From positions 124,001-188,000 of the forward strand of contig NZ_BCXA01000002.1 in assembly GCF_001894865.1 (NCBI RefSeq): a DNA stretch of 64,000 bases. Reading direction: 5' to 3'. Origin of the DNA: Rhodococcus maanshanensis NBRC 100610 (GTDB lineage: Bacteria > Actinomycetota > Actinomycetes > Mycobacteriales > Mycobacteriaceae). The position numbers and the translations under genes were made by a program. The notes below the pieces were generated by a model. The model was given only the letters and a program-made list of their open reading frames with translations. It had not been told where the DNA came from and made no database searches. Below, in pieces: positions 8,008 to 16,042 of the stretch; within the stretch, counting starts at the first letter, position 1; every line of letters starts with the position of its first letter.

Positions 8008-8979
8008 TCACTGCGTGGGCGCCTCGCTCAACGTTCGGCGGGTGACGAACCGTCGCGGCGTCCCCGACAGCGGATCGGTGAACTCCAGTTCCCGCGCGAG
8101 AAGTTGGAGCGGGAGGGAATGATCGTCCGGCGCCTCGGGTAGCAGGTCGGGGTATCGCCGGTCGCCCAGGATCCCGACGCCGAGCGCCGCCAGATGCACC
8201 CGCAACTGGTGCATCCGTCCGGTGTGCGGACGCAGGACCGTGTGCAGCACAGCACGTCCGGAGGCGCTGACGCCTGTCCCTCGTACCTCGACCGCCGTCT
8301 CGGCGTTGGGCTCACGGACGTCGTCGACGACGACCCGTAACTCGCCGCGCCGAGACTCGATGTGGTTGCGATAGATGAGGGGCACGGCCCGTCCGGCGAG
8401 CGCCGGTGCGTCCCGGTCCCAGCAGGGCGGTCGCGCCGACACTGCCTCGTAGACCTTCGCGACCCGCCGCTTCTCGAACAGTGACTGGTATGCGCCGCGC
8501 GTCGCGGGGCGGGCCGAGAACATCACCACGCCCGCGGTCCCGCGATCGAGTCGATGGATCGGCGCCAGGTCCGGGTTGTCGAGGCGGACCCGCAATCGGA
8601 CGAGCGCCGACTCGCGCAGATAACGCCCACTCGGGGTGGTGGGGAGGAAGTGCGGCTTGTCGATCACGACGAGGTCGTCGTCGATGTGCAGGATCTCCTC
8701 GTGGAACGGCACCGGGTCCTCGATCGGCAGGTCGCGGTGGTACCAGACGAACGGGTGCGCGCCCAGCGCCGTGCCGCGACCGACCGGACGGCCGTCGGTG
8801 CCCACGATCTCGCCGGCGTCGAACCGCCGGTACAGGACACCCGCGTCCAGGTGGTCGAACCGCGCGACGACGTACTCGGCGATCGTCGCCCACGGCCCGG
8901 ACGTCGGGACGCGCAGCCGCGTCGGTCCGATCCCGTCCTTGGCGGGCAGCGGTGAGGGCATCGGCACGTGGGTCATCAT
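8008..8979 (-). CDS. RluA-family rRNA/tRNA pseudouridine synthase
   Basis: 323 residues from ATG 8979. The catalytic aspartate lies in the motif PIHRLDRGTAGVVMF (HRLDR), followed by KVYEAV, the RPHTGRMHQLRVHLA motif and the GDRRYPD segment. The N-terminal part resembles the S4-less actinobacterial subgroup that begins with a MPSPLP..DG sequence. The frame is open to 9126, with ATG 9036 and ATG 8961 as alternatives; 9036 would place the start inside an inverted repeat belonging to the next transcription unit. A decayed fragment of a second copy lies at 6778-6940. Confidence 0.88.
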   Translation of the reverse strand: MMTHVPMPSPLPAKDGIGPTRLRVPTSGPWATIAEYVVARFDHLDAGVLYRRFDAGEIVGTDGRPVGRGTALGAHPFVWYHRDLPIEDPVPFHEEILHIDDDLVVIDKPHFLPTTPSGRYLRESALVRLRVRLDNPDLAPIHRLDRGTAGVVMFSARPATRGAYQSLFEKRRVAKVYEAVSARPPCWDRDAPALAGRAVPLIYRNHIESRRGELRVVVDDVREPNAETAVEVRGTGVSASGRAVLHTVLRPHTGRMHQLRVHLAALGVGILGDRRYPDLLPEAPDDHSLPLQLLARELEFTDPLSGTPRRFVTRRTLSEAPTQ

Positions 8980-9021
8980 CGCACCGGCGTCCGGCTTGGG
9001 CACGCCGCGGGCGGCGGCGAG

Positions 9022-9059
9022 CTGGTCGATTGACATTCTGAGGCCTGTCAATCGACCAG
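9022..9059. promoter_or_regulatory. 14-bp perfect inverted repeat upstream of GH5 copy A
   Basis: CTGGTCGATTGACA (9022-9035) and its exact complement (9046-9059), with a 10-nt spacer. It lies just upstream of a tentative promoter TTGAGA (9078-9083)/TAGGCT (9103-9108, 19-nt spacer). A decayed version precedes GH5 copy B at about 11529-11564. A regulator operator is the simplest reading. Confidence 0.5.
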
Positions 9060-9341
9060 AACGAAGTGTTGAACATTTTGAGACATCGCGGGCCGAGCCC
9101 TCTAGGCTTCCGCGGCGCGAGGTCAACTACGCCCCGCGTAGCGCTCATGTTGCATCGGATCTTCGCTGGTAGAGCAAACAACTCGGGCCGGACAGCTCGC
9201 CTGCCGGTGGGCGCAGCCCTCCCAGCACGAGATCCGCGTACTTCCAGGCCGCATTTGCCGCGTCCGTTTGGAGGTCATGGGAGCGACAGCCTGCTGTAGA
9301 GGCGTTGCGCCGCGTTCGCGCCCCGAGATGAGGAGAATGAG

Positions 9342-9416
9342 TTGACCCCTTCGGTTGGAGGCCACGCTGTACAGCTGGCCAATCGTGACGACGGCTTCGA
9401 GGGCGGTGTCCGGTGA
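9342..9416 (+). CDS. Possible 24-residue leader peptide of GH5 copy A
   Basis: TTG 9342 is preceded by AGGAGA at good distance. The frame reads MTPSVGGHAVQLANRD... and its TGA (9414-9416) overlaps the GTG start of the GH5 gene as GTGA, the classic layout for translational coupling. Copy B has the same frame with one Glu-to-Asp change; the other difference nearby is silent in this frame. The long leader (about 300 nt after the tentative promoter) otherwise shows no feature. The peptide is inferred only. Confidence 0.35.
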   Translation: MTPSVGGHAVQLANRDDGFEGGVR

Positions 9417-11356
9417 GAGCGACGGCCGCATTCCTCCTGACGGTCGGATTGCTCATCGCACCGGCAGTCCAGCTCGCTCCGGCGGCGGGAGCGGCTCCGG
9501 GCGGGTTCGGCAGCTCGGACTCCGGCTCGTCGAGCGGCAGCGTGAAACCCGGCGGTCCCGTCGATCCCGTCGATCCCGGCAACCCCGGCGGTCCAGTGGC
9601 AGGGAACCTGCGTGGCCCCCTGAGCACCAGTGGTCGCTACATCGTCGACGCAAGCGGAAACCGGGTGAAGCTGAAGTCCGGCAACTGGCACGGAGCCAAC
9701 GGCACCTGGGAGGGCAAGGGGGACGACGAGGACCCGGCCAACAACAGGTACCAAGAGGTGGGGCACCGCGCACCCCTCGGACTGGACCGGGTGCCGATGG
9801 AGACGCTCGTCCATGACTTCAAGGCCCTCGGCCTGAACAGTGTCCGGCTGCCGTTCTCCAACCAGATGATCCGTGACACCCGGCCGGTGAAGGGGCTGAC
9901 CGCCAACCCGGGGATGAACGGACTGACGCCGCTCGAGGTGTTCGACAATGCGGTCCATGCGCTGACCGGAGCCGGCCTGGCCGTCATCCTCAACAATCAC
10001 TCCACGTCCACTCGGTGGTGCTGTGGCCTGGACGGCAACGAGTTCTGGAATTCGGGTCAGAGCACTGACCAATGGGTGAACGACTGGGTGTTCCTGGCCG
10101 AGCGGTACAAGAACGATCCGGGCGTCGTCGGCGCCGACCTGCGCAACGAGGTGCGACGCGACTCCTTGTATGACCCGAACTGGGGGTGGGGCAACAATAC
10201 CGACTGGGAAGCCGCCGCCGAACTGGCGGGCAACCGGATCCTGAAGGACGCCAACCCGAATCTGCTCATCATGATCGAGGGCCTCAACTGGCAGGGCATC
10301 CCGTTGGACGGCTTTCCGCACGAACGCCCGATCCTGAAGCCGGTGAGGGTGAATTCGGTAACGCTGGTGCGCTCGCACAAGCTGGTCTATGCGGCCCACT
10401 TCTACGGCTTCATCGGGCCGAACCACACCGGCGCGTCGGGGATGGGCGAAACCCATGACCCCCGTTTCCGCGACCTGTCGCGCGAGGACCAGTTCAGGGC
10501 GATGGATGAGCTGGCCGGCTATGTGGCCACGACACCGGACCAGCATTTCACCGCACCGGTGTGGATCAGCGAGTTCGACGGCAGTAAGGGCGACGTAGGC
10601 AAGGACAAGGCCTGGTTCGAGAACATGATCGACTACCTGATCGATCGGGACCTGGACTTCGCCTGGTGGCCCATCGTCAGCTTCCGGCATGACGACCAGG
10701 ACGACTGGTCTCTGCTGCGCTACGACACCGACGGCAGCAGGCACAGCGTCTTCGACTCGGATGACTGGCGCGGTCCGCATGTGCGCCGGCTCTTGTCCGC
10801 GGGCGGCATGACGGGTCAGACCGATCCGGTTCGCAGTTGGTCCATGCTCTATGGGCCACACAGCGACGACAATGCCTCCCTGCGCGCCGCCAACGACTGG
10901 GACCCCGGTGCTCGCAAGCTGGCCTGCCCGGACGACCAGCGCCTGGTCGGTATCAGTAACAAGGGGCAGCGCGGGCTGTGCACCGACGCGACCCAGGGCG
11001 ATCTGTGGACGCCTGGCACCGAAGCGACCATGGTCAATCGCGAACAGCCGACCACCGACTGGGCTCCGGGCCTCACCAAGTACCAGTGCCCCGACGGGCA
11101 GTTCATGATCGGCTACAGCCTGCACGGCGACAACCTGTCGGCGATCCTCTGCGCACAAGGGCTCGTTCCGGTGGGCGCACCCGGCCGCACCCTGTGGGAC
11201 GACCGCGGGGACTCCCGCCCCGCGTCGGGTGAGGGCGGCGACTATGCGAGCGGCTACTCCAAGGCGCAGTGCGATGCCGACGAGTACGCCGCTGGGATCG
11301 CCTTCCGCAGTGGCGGCGGCCGCCCGGATGCCCTCTATTGCCGCTCTCTCAGGTGA
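9413..11356 (+). CDS. Secreted GH5-type glycosidase (cellulase-like), copy A
   Basis: 647 residues. Signal peptide 1-28; Gly/Ser/Pro linker (about 29-65); GH5 TIM barrel (about 66-450); C-terminal Cys-containing region (about 490-647). The barrel shows the GH5 landmarks: RLPFSNQM, VILNNH, the acid-base glutamate in GADLRNEVRR, HFYGF, and the nucleophile in VWISEFDG. Endo-beta-glucanase or mannanase activity is typical of the family, the substrate being unproven. The C-terminal region holds three repeats starting at about Cys505, Cys559 and Cys619, each with a second Cys 18-22 residues on. GTG start with GGGCGG 6 nt upstream. A hairpin and repeat R2 follow. Confidence 0.88.
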   Translation: MRATAAFLLTVGLLIAPAVQLAPAAGAAPGGFGSSDSGSSSGSVKPGGPVDPVDPGNPGGPVAGNLRGPLSTSGRYIVDASGNRVKLKSGNWHGANGTWEGKGDDEDPANNRYQEVGHRAPLGLDRVPMETLVHDFKALGLNSVRLPFSNQMIRDTRPVKGLTANPGMNGLTPLEVFDNAVHALTGAGLAVILNNHSTSTRWCCGLDGNEFWNSGQSTDQWVNDWVFLAERYKNDPGVVGADLRNEVRRDSLYDPNWGWGNNTDWEAAAELAGNRILKDANPNLLIMIEGLNWQGIPLDGFPHERPILKPVRVNSVTLVRSHKLVYAAHFYGFIGPNHTGASGMGETHDPRFRDLSREDQFRAMDELAGYVATTPDQHFTAPVWISEFDGSKGDVGKDKAWFENMIDYLIDRDLDFAWWPIVSFRHDDQDDWSLLRYDTDGSRHSVFDSDDWRGPHVRRLLSAGGMTGQTDPVRSWSMLYGPHSDDNASLRAANDWDPGARKLACPDDQRLVGISNKGQRGLCTDATQGDLWTPGTEATMVNREQPTTDWAPGLTKYQCPDGQFMIGYSLHGDNLSAILCAQGLVPVGAPGRTLWDDRGDSRPASGEGGDYASGYSKAQCDADEYAAGIAFRSGGGRPDALYCRSLR

Positions 11357-11388
11357 GCCGGCGGCACCCGTGATCGGGACGTCGCCGA

Positions 11389-11412
11389 GCCGGGCGATCT
11401 TCTTCGCCCGGC
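11389..11412 (+). terminator. Hairpin after GH5 copy A
   Basis: GCCGGGCGA and TCGCCCGGC form a perfect 9-bp stem with a 6-nt TCTTCT loop, 33 nt after the stop codon. Confidence 0.6.
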
Positions 11413-11428
11413 CGGTGTCGTAGATATC

Positions 11429-11489
11429 GACGAACGGGCGGTTCCCGGAGCAAACGCCGAGTGCGTTTCCCGGGAACCGCCCGTTCGTC
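11429..11489. repeat. Hairpin repeat R2
   Basis: Perfect 20-bp arms (11429-11448 and 11470-11489) with a loop containing CAAACGCCGAGTGCG, the loop core of R1. One stem pair differs from R1 by a compensating change (T-A to C-G). Bases 11490-11774 hold the duplication junction, the decayed operator and the tentative promoter of copy B. Confidence 0.85.
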
Positions 11490-11774
11490 GTGTCAGATGC
11501 TCTGGGGGCAGGCGCGCACGAACCCGAGCTATCGACTGACAATCTGCGCTTGTCAATCGACCAGATTGAAGTGTTGAACATTTTGAGACATCTCAGGCGG
11601 AGCGCTCTAGGCTTCCGCGGCGCGAGGTGAACCACACCCCACGCAGCGCTCATGTTGAAGTACGAGATCCACGCATCTCCAGGCCGCGATCGCCGCGTCC
11701 GTGGAGGTCATGGGAGCAACAACCTGCTGTAGAGGCGTTGCGCCGCATTCGCGCCCCGAGATGAGGAGAATGAG

Positions 11775-11849
11775 TTGACCCCTTCGGTTGGAGGCCACGC
11801 TGTACAGCTGGCCAATCGTGACGACGGCTTCGATGGCGGTGTCCGGTGA
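11775..11849 (+). CDS. Possible 24-residue leader peptide of GH5 copy B
   Basis: Same TTG-started frame as at 9342, with AGGAGA upstream and a TGA that overlaps the GH5 GTG start. One residue differs from copy A (Glu to Asp). Confidence 0.35.
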   Translation: MTPSVGGHAVQLANRDDGFDGGVR

Positions 11850-13819
11850 GAGCGACGGCCGCACTCCTCCTGACAGTCGGATTGCTCATCGCTCCGGCGG
11901 TCCAGCTCGCCCCGGCGGCGGGAGCGGCTCCGGGCGGGTTCGGTAGCTCGGACTCCGGCTCGTCGAGCGGCAGCGTGAAACCCGGCGGTCCCGTCGATCC
12001 CGGCGGTCCCGGCGGTCCCGTCGATCCCGGCAACCCCGGCGGTCCCGTGACGGGTAACCTGCGTGGCCCCCTGAGCACCAGTGGTCGCTACATCGTCGAC
12101 GCAAGCGGAAACCGGGTGAAGCTGAAGTCCGGTAACTGGCACGGATCCAGCGGCACCTGGAACGGCAGCGGAGACGACGACGACCCGGCCAACAACAACG
12201 CCGGGGAGGTGGGGCACCGCGCACCACTCGGGCTGGACCGGGTGCCAATGGAAACGATCATCCACGACTTCAAGGCCCTCGGCCTGAACAGCATCCGGCT
12301 GCCGTTCTCCAACCAGATGATCGACGACAGCCGGCCGGTGCAGGGGCTGACCGCCAACCCGGGGCTGAACGGACTCACGCCGCTCCAGGTGTTCGACAAT
12401 GCGGTCCATGCGCTGACCGGCGCCGGCCTGGCCGTCATTCTCAACAATCACACCACGTCCTCTAAGTGGTGCTGTGGTCTGGACGGCAACGAATTCTGGA
12501 ATTCGGGTCAGAGCACCGACGAATGGGTGAACGACTGGGTGTTCCTGGCCGAGCGGTACAAGAACGATCCGGGCGTCGTCGGCGCCGACCTGCGCAACGA
12601 GGTGCGGCGCACCACCTGGCACGACCCGAACTGGGGGTGGGGCGACAATCAGGACTGGGAAGCCGCCTCCGAACTGGCGGGCAACCGGATCCTCAAGGAC
12701 GCCAACCCGAATCTGCTCATCATGATCGAGGGCCTCAACTGGCAGGGCATCCCGTCGGACCTCTTCCCGCACGAACGCCCGATCCTGAAGCCTGTGAGGA
12801 CGATTTCGACAACGCTGGTGCGCTCGCACAAGCTGGTCTACGCGGCCCACTTCTACGGCTTCATCGGGCCGAACCACACCGGCGCGTCGGGGATGGGTGA
12901 AACCAAGGACCCCCGCTTCCGCGACATGTCGCGCGAGGACCAGTTCAGGGCGATGGATGAACTGGCCGGCTATGTGGCCACGACACCGGACCAGCATTTC
13001 ACCGCACCGGTGTGGATCAGCGAGTTCGGCATCGGCAAGGGCGCCGAAGGCAAGGACAAGGACTGGTTCCCGAACATGGTCGACTACCTGATCGATCGGG
13101 ACCTGGACTTCGCCTATTGGCCCATCGTCGGTTTCCAGAAGGACGACAAGGGCAACGACTGGGGCCTGCTTCGTTACGACACCGACGGCAGCAGGCGCAG
13201 CGTCTTCGACGCCGATGACTGGCGCGGTCCGCACGTGCGCCGGCTCTTGTCCGCGGGCGGCATGACGGGTCAGACCGATCCGGTTCGCAGTTGGTCCATG
13301 CTCTACGGGCAACACCGCGACGACAACGCCTCCCTGCGCGCCGCCGACGACTGGGACCCCGGTGCCCGCAAGCTGGCCTGCCCGGACGACCAGCGCATGG
13401 TCGGTATCGCCAGCGGGGGTAAGCGCGGGCTGTGCACCGACGCGACCGAGGGCGATCTGTGGAGGCCCGGTACCGAGGCGACCGTGGTCACCAAGGAACA
13501 GGTGACCACCGACTGGGCCACTGGCTTCACCAAATACCAGTGTTCCGAGGGGCAGTTCATGATCGGCTACAGCCTGCGCGGCGACGCCATGTCGGCGATC
13601 CTCTGCGCACCCGGTCGCATTCCGCTGGCCGGCGCCGGTCGCACCCTGTGGGACGACCACCAGGACACCCGCCCCGCGTCGGGTGAGGGCGGCGACTATG
13701 CGCACAACTTCCGCAAGGCGCAGTGCGATGCCGACGAATACGCCGCCGGGATCGCCTTCTCCCACAATGACCGTCGCGGTGGCCATCCGGATGCCCTCTA
13801 TTGTCGCTCTCTCAGGTGA
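11846..13819 (+). CDS. Secreted GH5-type glycosidase (cellulase-like), copy B
   Basis: 657 residues, close paralogue of the 9413 protein with the same layout: signal peptide, Gly/Pro linker, GH5 barrel, three-repeat Cys-containing C-terminal region. Acid-base Glu in GADLRNEVRR and nucleophile in VWISEFGIGKG are kept. The linker is longer by two PGGP-type triplets (PVDPGGPGGPVDPGNPGG). Changes cluster in the substrate-side loops (SLYDPNWGW/TWHDPNWGW, SEFDGSKGD/SEFGIGKGA), so the two enzymes may have begun to diverge in specificity. Own leader, promoter region and terminators. Confidence 0.88.
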   Translation: MRATAALLLTVGLLIAPAVQLAPAAGAAPGGFGSSDSGSSSGSVKPGGPVDPGGPGGPVDPGNPGGPVTGNLRGPLSTSGRYIVDASGNRVKLKSGNWHGSSGTWNGSGDDDDPANNNAGEVGHRAPLGLDRVPMETIIHDFKALGLNSIRLPFSNQMIDDSRPVQGLTANPGLNGLTPLQVFDNAVHALTGAGLAVILNNHTTSSKWCCGLDGNEFWNSGQSTDEWVNDWVFLAERYKNDPGVVGADLRNEVRRTTWHDPNWGWGDNQDWEAASELAGNRILKDANPNLLIMIEGLNWQGIPSDLFPHERPILKPVRTISTTLVRSHKLVYAAHFYGFIGPNHTGASGMGETKDPRFRDMSREDQFRAMDELAGYVATTPDQHFTAPVWISEFGIGKGAEGKDKDWFPNMVDYLIDRDLDFAYWPIVGFQKDDKGNDWGLLRYDTDGSRRSVFDADDWRGPHVRRLLSAGGMTGQTDPVRSWSMLYGQHRDDNASLRAADDWDPGARKLACPDDQRMVGIASGGKRGLCTDATEGDLWRPGTEATVVTKEQVTTDWATGFTKYQCSEGQFMIGYSLRGDAMSAILCAPGRIPLAGAGRTLWDDHQDTRPASGEGGDYAHNFRKAQCDADEYAAGIAFSHNDRRGGHPDALYCRSLR

Positions 13820-13851
13820 GCCACCGGCACCCGTGATCGGGGCGTCGCCGA

Positions 13852-13875
13852 GCCGGGCGATCTTCTTCGCCCGGC
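13852..13875 (+). terminator. Hairpin after GH5 copy B
   Basis: Same 9-bp GCCGGGCGA stem and TCTTCT loop as at 11389, 32 nt after the stop codon. Confidence 0.6.
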
Positions 13876-13891
13876 CGGTGTCGTAGATATC

Positions 13892-13952
13892 GACGAACGG
13901 GCGGTTCCCGGAGCAAACGCCGAGTGCGTTTCCCGGGAACCGCCCGTTCGTC
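13892..13952. repeat. Hairpin repeat R3
   Basis: Perfect 20-bp arms (13892-13911 and 13933-13952), sequence identical to R2. It lies between the convergent GH5 copy B and tetR genes and could terminate both. Confidence 0.85.
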
Positions 13953-13969
13953 GTGTCAGATGCGGTGGG

Positions 13970-14599
13970 TCAGGCGCGCACGAACAGGCGCATGGACTCC
14001 TCGACCACGGCGTCGCGGGTCCGGCCGTCGGGGTCGGTGTCCGGGCGCAGCCAGATCGAGGCGTGGTTGAGGATGCCGTGCAGGCAGTGCAGGGCAACGG
14101 ACGGGTCGGGGCAGTCGAACTCGCCCGCCTCGACACCGAGGTCGACGACGCGGCGGAAGAGCTGGTCGTGGCGACGGCGCATCGTCTTGATCAGCTCGCC
14201 GTGGTCCGGTGGCCACGGAGCGGGGAACGAGAACACCTTCCCGACCTCGGGGTAACGCACGGTGAGGATGTGCAGCTGCTCGGCGATCAGCGTGCGCAAC
14301 TGGTCTGTCGCGGATCGGTCCGCGGCCCCGTCGAGGGCCTCGCCCAGGCTGGTCAGCACGTCGGTGGTGAGCTTCTCCAGCGCCTCGGCGACCAACGCGT
14401 CTTTGCTCGGAAAATAGTGGTACAGAGTCGCTTTCGCGATGTCGGTGCGCTCGGCCACATCTTCGAAACGCATGCCCTGGTATCCGCTGCTGGAGAGGAT
14501 CTCGAGCGCGGCGGAGATCATCTCCGCCTTACGACGATCGCGACGGCGGGCGGCGCGTCCCGCCTGGGCGGCGGGTTCCCCCTCCACGGTCGAAGTCAT
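13970..14599 (-). CDS. TetR-family transcriptional regulator
   Basis: 209 residues from ATG 14599. The N-terminal HTH (about 22-70) has the TetR signature GMRFEDVAERTDIAKATLYHYFPSKDALV; the helical C-terminal ligand domain (TetR_C type) follows. It is divergent from the thioesterase-like gene, and a perfect palindrome lies in the shared intergenic region, so repression of that gene and autoregulation are likely. The open frame continues to 14707, but the upstream part overlaps the promoter region. Its 3' end is the edge of the GH5 duplication. Confidence 0.92.
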   Translation of the reverse strand: MTSTVEGEPAAQAGRAARRRDRRKAEMISAALEILSSSGYQGMRFEDVAERTDIAKATLYHYFPSKDALVAEALEKLTTDVLTSLGEALDGAADRSATDQLRTLIAEQLHILTVRYPEVGKVFSFPAPWPPDHGELIKTMRRRHDQLFRRVVDLGVEAGEFDCPDPSVALHCLHGILNHASIWLRPDTDPDGRTRDAVVEESMRLFVRA

Positions 14600-14698
14600 C
14601 GGCAAATCATATCGGGCGTCCGGGTCAGGACCTTCCGCCGCGATGTCGGACCTATTCAGCAACCGTAGAGGCGATCTTTCGACTCGATGGGATAAAGT

Positions 14699-14714
14699 TC
14701 GACCCAAGGGTCGA
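14699..14714. promoter_or_regulatory. Candidate TetR operator
   Basis: TCGACCCAAGGGTCGA is a perfect 16-bp palindrome between the divergent tetR and thioesterase-like genes. It sits directly after GATAAAGTT, a -10-like element for the plus-strand gene, and would overlap transcription initiation. Confidence 0.65.
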
Positions 14715-14736
14715 GAAATTGCGAAAGGTGCGTCCG

Positions 14737-15558
14737 ATGATCGAGGCGACAGGACACGGGGCCGGCTACTTCGAGCGGGTCTTCGACCATCGATTCGTCC
14801 CGACCCCGCACGCGATCGGTGCGTGGGCGGCCGACGAGCAGCACTTCAGCCCGGTGGCCGGGTTGGTCGTCCATGAGATCGAGCGGACGCGCGCGAGCGA
14901 GGGGCGTCCCGCGCTGCCGATGGGGCGCATCAGCTTCGACATCCTCGGCCGAATCGCTCTCGAGGAGTTCGACGTTCACGTCGAGATCGTCCGGCCCGGC
15001 CGGACCATCGAACTGGTCCAGGCGACGGTGGTCATCGCGGGCCGTGCCGTGGTCACCGCCCGGGCCTGGTACCTGGCCGACCTCGACACCGCCGCCGTCG
15101 CCGGGGGAGAACCCGCCACGCTGGCGGGCCCCGAGTCCGCCTCACCCTGGCCGATGGGCTCGGTGTGGCCCGGCGGCTACGTCGCCTCGCTCGACATCCG
15201 GCAGGTCGGCATGCCGAGCGCAGGACGCGCCACGGCCTGGGCGTCGACATCGGTGGATCTGGTGGTGGGCGAGCGAGCAGGCAGCCTGGCCTCATTCCTC
15301 GCCCTGGTCGATACCGCGAACGGAATCGGAGTGCTTCAGGACCCGACCAAGTGGATGTTCCCGAACCTGGACCTGACCATCCACTTGTACCGCCAGCCCG
15401 AGGGCGGGTGGACCGGGCTCGACACCACCGTGACCTTCGGCTCGACGGGGCAGGGGCTGACGAGCACGATCCTGCACGACGTCCACGGTCCCGTCGGCTG
15501 TGCGCAGCAGATCCTCACCGTCCGGCCGCTGCCGGAAGCCGCGGGGCTGACGAGCTAG
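14737..15558 (+). CDS. Thioesterase-like (double hotdog) protein
   Basis: 273 residues. Two hotdog halves are apparent (about 5-125 and 140-268), as in TesB/acyl-CoA thioesterase-like proteins. Motifs include HFSPVAGLVVHEIERTR, RISFDILGRI in the first half and GLTSTILHDVHGPVGCAQQ near the C-terminus. It probably hydrolyses or binds acyl-CoA under TetR control. ATG 14737 follows GAAAGG; ATG-like starts upstream lie in the operator. A perfect hairpin follows. Confidence 0.78.
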   Translation: MIEATGHGAGYFERVFDHRFVPTPHAIGAWAADEQHFSPVAGLVVHEIERTRASEGRPALPMGRISFDILGRIALEEFDVHVEIVRPGRTIELVQATVVIAGRAVVTARAWYLADLDTAAVAGGEPATLAGPESASPWPMGSVWPGGYVASLDIRQVGMPSAGRATAWASTSVDLVVGERAGSLASFLALVDTANGIGVLQDPTKWMFPNLDLTIHLYRQPEGGWTGLDTTVTFGSTGQGLTSTILHDVHGPVGCAQQILTVRPLPEAAGLTS

Positions 15559-15584
15559 GGCGCCAGGCCCCGCAACGTGAACAA

Positions 15585-15613
15585 GAATGGCCCCGCCGGA
15601 GGCGGGGCCATTC
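15585..15613. terminator. Intrinsic terminator-like hairpin
   Basis: GAATGGCCCCGCC, GGA loop, GGCGGGGCCATTC: perfect 13-bp stem between the thioesterase-like gene and the small minus-strand gene; it may serve both. Confidence 0.85.
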
Positions 15614-15666
15614 CAAGTTCGAGGCGTGCGCCAAACCGCACGGATCGGCACGCTCTCGCACGTCCG

Positions 15667-15801
15667 TCAGATCACGGCACCCTCGAAGAACACGCTGTAC
15701 AGCCCGCCGATGACGAACGCCGCGACGTAGAGCGGCCCCCTGATCGGATCCCCGGCACTCGCCCCCGCCTGTAGCCAATTCATGATCTCGATCGAACCCA
15801 T
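15667..15801 (-). CDS. Very small membrane-type protein, 44 residues
   Basis: ATG 15801 has GAGGAG 7 nt upstream. The peptide begins MGSIEIMNWLQAG and has one hydrophobic helix (about 25-37, LYVAAFVIGGLYSVFF) before a short EGAVI tail. It ends 54 nt from the hairpin at 15585-15613. No family recognised; strong ribosome site and sensible composition favour a real gene. Confidence 0.55.
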   Translation of the reverse strand: MGSIEIMNWLQAGASAGDPIRGPLYVAAFVIGGLYSVFFEGAVI

Positions 15802-16042
15802 GTCCCCACTCCTCATGTCATGTCGAACCGATCTCTCGCATCGATATCGCCATCGCGCGGGCCGACGTTACCGGCAGCGGGTCTGTTCCGAGGGCGAAAC
15901 CCGGTGTTGGGCAGTAGCCCCACGCCCACTTCCGGTGGGCGGACCGAAGCCCACTAGGTGAACAGCGGGGAAATAACTGCGGAACAGATCATGGACGTCT
16001 AGGGTCATCTGGAATTTGTCCCTACCGCACCTGAGGTGGCTT

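Larger units (their letters stand above)
9022..11523. repeat. Tandem direct duplication, unit A
   Basis: About 2.5 kb containing operator, leader, GH5 gene, terminator and R2 hairpin, repeated directly as unit B (11529-13985). The unit ends with CAGGCGCGCACGAAC (11509-11523), identical to the 3' end of the tetR gene at 13971-13985, so the ancestral order was GH5 then tetR. Unit A has about 75 bases between 9150 and 9225 that are missing from unit B. Confidence 0.9.
11529..13985. repeat. Tandem direct duplication, unit B
   Basis: Second unit of the GH5 duplication, from the decayed operator (about 11529) through GH5 copy B and R3 to the 3' end of tetR. Its upstream region lacks about 75 bases that unit A has. 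Confidence 0.9.

Noticed and set aside
9328-9345. Five-codon ATG frame in the GH5 leader
   Set aside because: Too short and no reason to prefer it over the TTG frame that couples to GH5.
9275-11653. Long antisense frames over both GH5 genes (692 and 792 residues)
   Set aside because: They mirror the plus-strand GH5 codon pattern in GC-rich DNA and have no family resemblance.
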